A stretch of 25,705 nucleotides of DNA. It comes from Desulfobacterales bacterium (GTDB lineage: Bacteria; Desulfobacterota; Desulfobacteria; Desulfobacterales; JASFBJ01). The position numbers and the translations under genes are program-made. Numbering within the stretch: the first letter of the stretch is position 1; each line of letters opens with the position of its first letter. The stretch spans positions 1-25,705 of the forward strand of contig JASFBJ010000009.1 in NCBI GenBank assembly GCA_030149585.1, in the 5' to 3' direction. The notes beneath the pieces are model-generated. The model ran no database searches. It saw only the letters and a list, made by a program, of their open reading frames with translations, and had not been told where the DNA came from. This document shows, piece after piece, positions 23,194-25,705 of the stretch.

Positions 23194-23209
23194 AGCATTT
23201 TCCATGCCT
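23194..23209 (-). promoter_or_regulatory. Sigma-54 (RpoN) promoter candidate for flhA operon
   Basis: The minus strand reads AGGCATG, 4 bases, ATGCT, with the invariant GG and GC ten bases apart (consensus TGGCACG-N4-TTGCW). It lies about 90 bases upstream of flhA and would place export genes, flhF, flhG and fliA in the sigma-54 tier. Confidence 0.5.
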
Positions 23210-23521
23210 AAGCTCTAAAACAGATTTAATAATATACTTTAACAGCTATTTCAGCATGTTATCTTATTAACAGGAAGGTTTCTATCTTGAATAGCTCAAT
23301 AAAGCTAAAATAAACAGGGGGTTTGCGATAAAAGTAGTCGCCGGACAAGATGCCGGCTGTTATTTCCGTCAATTTTATGACAAAAATAACCTCTGTAAAC
23401 AAATACCGGTTCCCAATAAAAAGTCCTTCTACCCGAGGTGCCCGAATTTGATGTTCAAAAAGTTCGGGCAGAATGGGGACCTTAAATGCCAACCGCTATT
23501 TGAGGGCATAGTAAATTTAAC

Positions 23522-23548
23522 TAAAGTTTTTATATGAAATGCCAATAA
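23522..23548 (+). promoter_or_regulatory. Sigma-28 (FliA) promoter P1 upstream of MCP-like gene
   Basis: The plus strand reads TAAAGTTT, 11 bases, GCCAATAA. The -35 is a perfect match and the -10 differs at one base from the FliA consensus. The preceding AAATTTAAC is repeated before P2. Confidence 0.78.
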
Positions 23549-23661
23549 AATAAAAATCATAACTCACTAATAATACATTGCATATTATTATTCTCAAAAC
23601 ATATTATCCATGGTACGGATATTACGATTCGCAAAATTATATTTTTAAATTTAAATTTAAC

Positions 23662-23688
23662 TAAAGTTTTTATAAAGTATGCCGATAT
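23662..23688 (+). promoter_or_regulatory. Sigma-28 (FliA) promoter P2 upstream of MCP-like gene
   Basis: The plus strand reads TAAAGTTT, 11 bases, GCCGATAT, with one mismatch to the FliA consensus over both boxes. It lies exactly 140 bases after P1 and shares a run of over 20 identical bases across the -35 region, so the pair looks like a promoter duplication. It leaves a leader of about 90 bases before the gene. Confidence 0.82.
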
Positions 23689-23705
23689 CTATTATTAAGT
23701 TTTTG

Positions 23706-23787
23706 AACGATAAATACTAGCTTAACGATAAATACTAGCTTAACGATAAATACTAGCTTAACGATAAATACTAGCTTAACGATAAAT
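23706..23787 (+). repeat. Four perfect 18-bp tandem repeats plus partial fifth in the leader
   Basis: The unit AACGATAAATACTAGCTT occurs four times without change (23706-23777). A fifth copy stops after 10 bases. The first possible start codon (23786) begins inside this fifth copy. The array lies in the transcribed leader downstream of P2. Confidence 0.97.
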
Positions 23788-25705
23788 GATTAATAGACAA
23801 ATGAATTTAACACATATTATTTCCTATAGCCGCTTGCGCAATTTGATCCGCGACCCTGCAAAAAGGTGCCGGCAAATAATTTCAGACTTAGGGAATTCCA
23901 AATCCACGTCATCAGACACCGCCGGCTGCACTGCAAAAAAAATTTTTCCTTTAAAACAGGGAATAAATAAGCAGCAAAAAATTTTACTGCCTTTTGTGCC
24001 TGCCCTGCGTAAGCGGCAAAAAGATTTAACCGAAGTGTCGGTCAATACAGAGGATGATTTTCTTTCACTTGGAACCAAACTCCAGGATTTTTCATCCCGT
24101 GCAAAATTTCTGACAGAGCAATCAGCTCACATTGCGGGATTATTTGACAAAAACAGGGAGGGCAACCCCCTTGACCATGCCGGGCGGGTTTCAGAAGAAA
24201 CCCTGGCGATTTTGAAGATATTTGACGCTGAAACGATAGAAGCAACCTCAAGGATAAACTCAATTGCCGCAAAGATTAAGATGCTTTCTAAACATAAAAG
24301 AGATTTTGATATAATTTCGCGAACTCTTCGCGTACTGGGAATAAATATCAAGATCCAGGGCGCACAAATAAGGGATGGAAGCGACAATTCGTTTTTTCTG
24401 GCTAACGAAATCAGCAAACTTTCCATAAAAACAGACGTCATTATCAACAAGCTGTTTAGCTGTTTAAAGACTGCGGATGCATCTATAGTAACGATTGCAG
24501 GCCGGATCAATCAATATCTGCAAAAAGACCGCAGCCAAACTGAACAGACTGAAAAAAGGATAAACAATTCTCTTGGCAAACTCAAAGGAATGTTTGATCT
24601 TTCAACCGGTCTGTCAGCAAACATTGCTTCGCGTTCCTCCGAAATTTCAAAAAGAGTGAGTGCTGTTGTCATGTCCATGCAATTTCATGATAGTTCACGG
24701 CAAATAATTGAACATGTAGCCGAAGCCATGGAAGATATTTGCAAAAAGATTGAAGGAGATTCCGCGTCTGACGATAATTGCGGGCAGCATTTGGCGGCAT
24801 ACACATCAAAGGTTACGATCGTTCAGATATCTCAACTGGATCTTGTGGCGTGTGAAATGGAAGATGCGGAGAAAAAAATGATTACGGCTCTTGAGGAAAT
24901 CGCCAGGCGCACCGCAGATCAGTCTGAAGAAATTTCAAAGGCATCAGGCGCAGGTGAAACAGAATCGGACGATTCGATCATCGTTCAATTCAGCAGTGAA
25001 ATATCCGCCGTCATATCCTCCCTTTCGGAAAAAACGGATATTAATCGCTATATCCTTGAAAAGGTAAAAGTAGTTTCAAAAACTGTAAAAGAGATGTCCT
25101 CTTTTATTAAAGATGTGGAAAATATTGCCGAAAGCATAAAACTCCTTGCGTTAAACGCACAGATAGCATCTGAACATATAGGAAAAAGCGGTCTTGCCCT
25201 GGGTACTCTTGCTCGTGAAGTTCGAGATATTTCAATCCAATCGAACAAGGTAGTCGGTAAAGTATCAACGGGCATTAAGACAATTCTGAAAAGATCAGAC
25301 GATCTGCAAATCCGTATCAGCGCTGTTTTTGCCAAAGGCTTAAAGGATGCGGAAGATCTAAAGCAGAGAGCCGCCGAAGCCGGAAACGGTTTAAATACCC
25401 TGAACAGGGAAATGGTGGAAAATAATTCAGGGCTTAGCAAAAAAAGCAGGGAGCTTGCTTTTGATATTTTCGCCCTTACATCTAAAATTCAATTTTCTCG
25501 AAAAGTGGTTGAGTGTATCGGACATATCAAGGAAACAATGCGGGATTTAATTGAAACAGCCGGGCCATATAATCTTGAAGCAGAAGCGGAGCTCAATGAA
25601 CCGGCTTTGGACGGATTAAACAACCGCTATACCATGGAAAGCGAGCGTATAGCCCATGAAAAGGCCTTTGGTTCTTCACCAATGGAATCTGGTGATGAGA
25701 CAAAC
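23786..25705 (+). CDS. Soluble MCP-like coiled-coil protein with CheZ-like DxxxQ motif (runs off right edge)
   Basis: An open frame of 640 codons without a stop up to the window end. No membrane segment is visible and the protein is almost wholly helical, so cytoplasmic. A segment near 446-490 (IKLLALNAQIASEHIGKSGL then LAREVRDIS) is a degenerate form of the MCP signalling tip. The usual QTN and EAARAGE residues are changed, so standard CheA/CheW contact is doubtful. A second similar but weaker tip lies near 180-215 (LGINIKIQGAQIRDG and FFLANEISKLS). Between them VVMSMQFHDSSRQIIEHV (about 296-313) has D302-x3-Q306, resembling the catalytic motif of the CheY phosphatase CheZ. The near-terminal YTMESERIAHEKAFG suggests only a few residues are missing. 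ATGs at 23786 and 23801 are both possible and neither has a ribosome site. Two sigma-28 promoters precede it, supporting a chemotaxis role. Confidence 0.85.
   Translation, partial: MINRQMNLTHIISYSRLRNLIRDPAKRCRQIISDLGNSKSTSSDTAGCTAKKIFPLKQGINKQQKILLPFVPALRKRQKDLTEVSVNTEDDFLSLGTKLQDFSSRAKFLTEQSAHIAGLFDKNREGNPLDHAGRVSEETLAILKIFDAETIEATSRINSIAAKIKMLSKHKRDFDIISRTLRVLGINIKIQGAQIRDGSDNSFFLANEISKLSIKTDVIINKLFSCLKTADASIVTIAGRINQYLQKDRSQTEQTEKRINNSLGKLKGMFDLSTGLSANIASRSSEISKRVSAVVMSMQFHDSSRQIIEHVAEAMEDICKKIEGDSASDDNCGQHLAAYTSKVTIVQISQLDLVACEMEDAEKKMITALEEIARRTADQSEEISKASGAGETESDDSIIVQFSSEISAVISSLSEKTDINRYILEKVKVVSKTVKEMSSFIKDVENIAESIKLLALNAQIASEHIGKSGLALGTLAREVRDISIQSNKVVGKVSTGIKTILKRSDDLQIRISAVFAKGLKDAEDLKQRAAEAGNGLNTLNREMVENNSGLSKKSRELAFDIFALTSKIQFSRKVVECIGHIKETMRDLIETAGPYNLEAEAELNEPALDGLNNRYTMESERIAHEKAFGSSPMESGDETN

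Larger units (their letters stand above)
23109..23785. other. Intergenic region between divergent flhA and MCP-like gene
   Basis: 677 bases without a convincing gene. It contains the sigma-54 candidate for flhA, two rightward sigma-28 promoters and a tandem-repeat leader (listed separately). A 7-bp inverted repeat GCCCGAA/TTCGGGC lies at 23440-23446 and 23463-23469 with a 16-base loop. A leftward open frame of 77 codons at 23259-23492 begins with TTG, has no recognisable domain and is not called as a gene. The more GC-rich patch at about 23330-23510 differs from the very AT-rich flanks and may be a remnant of foreign or decayed sequence. Confidence 0.6.

Noticed and set aside
23440..23469. 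Inverted repeat as a terminator
   Set aside because: It has a short stem, a 16-base loop and no adjacent T run in either direction; not convincing as a terminator.
23259..23492. 77-codon leftward open frame
   Set aside because: It has a TTG start, no ribosome site and no recognisable domain, and lies in a region with decay-like features; too weak to call a gene.
23706..23787. CRISPR-like array
   Set aside because: The units are directly adjacent with no spacers and no cas genes are near; it is a simple tandem repeat.
24042..25440. Leftward open frames opposite the MCP-like gene (24042-24272, 24127-24510, 25048-25440)
   Set aside because: They are antisense shadows of a 640-codon plus-strand frame with clear coiled-coil and MCP-like motifs.

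Overview
The window is AT-rich bacterial chromosome carrying a large flagellar gene cluster, flanked by chemotaxis and motor genes. The gene content and order suggest a motile, polarly flagellated member of the Desulfobacterota, probably Desulfobacterales-like. The relevant features are flhA-flhF-flhG-fliA in one block, FlhF with FlhG, lipoprotein FlgH with P-ring FlgI, and a short FlgJ without a hydrolase domain. The taxonomic placement is inference from style and content; no rRNA or tRNA gene was recognised.

Positions 1-5.8 kb form a rearranged chemotaxis region. It holds the N-terminus of a response regulator at the left edge, a transmembrane methyl-accepting chemotaxis protein (MCP), a decayed cheW copy and an intact cheW, all on the minus strand. 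It also holds a truncated near-identical copy of a response-regulator gene whose distal part is broken by a 225-bp MITE-like insertion, and a CoA-ligase alpha-type protein. Three copies of a compact divergent sigma-28 (FliA) promoter pair lie at 127-199, 3204-3276 and 5689-5761. The spacing between their -35 elements is always 19 bp.

Positions 5.8-8.5 kb (plus strand) are a probable operon of a receiver-HD-GYP protein, motA and motB behind the third sigma-28 pair. The MotB membrane segment resembles sodium-type PomB. Positions 8.5-11.8 kb (minus) are flgM-flgN-flgK-flgL, with a sigma-28-like promoter before flgM. Positions 11.9-16.8 kb (minus) are flgF-flgG-flgA-flgH-flgI-flgJ, packed tightly behind a sigma-54-type -24/-12 element. 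Positions 17.1-23.1 kb (minus) are flhA-flhF-flhG-fliA plus a membrane-anchored helical protein. That last protein occupies the place of SwrB downstream of sigD in Bacillus. A second sigma-54-like element precedes flhA.

After a 677-bp non-coding stretch, a plus-strand gene runs off the right edge. The stretch contains two duplicated sigma-28 promoters and a leader with four perfect 18-bp tandem repeats. The gene encodes a soluble MCP-like coiled-coil protein with two degenerate MCP-like tips and a CheZ-like DxxxQ motif between them.

The genes fit the standard hierarchy. Sigma-54 promoters would drive export, rod, ring and fliA genes. FliA, held back by FlgM until FlgM is exported, would then drive motor and chemotaxis genes through the sigma-28 sites seen here. 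The most unusual points are an Ada-type zinc-binding tail on FlhF together with loss of the usual FlhF GTPase activation motif, the repeated divergent sigma-28 cassettes (one apparently producing only a short terminated RNA), the SwrB-like gene, and the MCP/CheZ-like protein.
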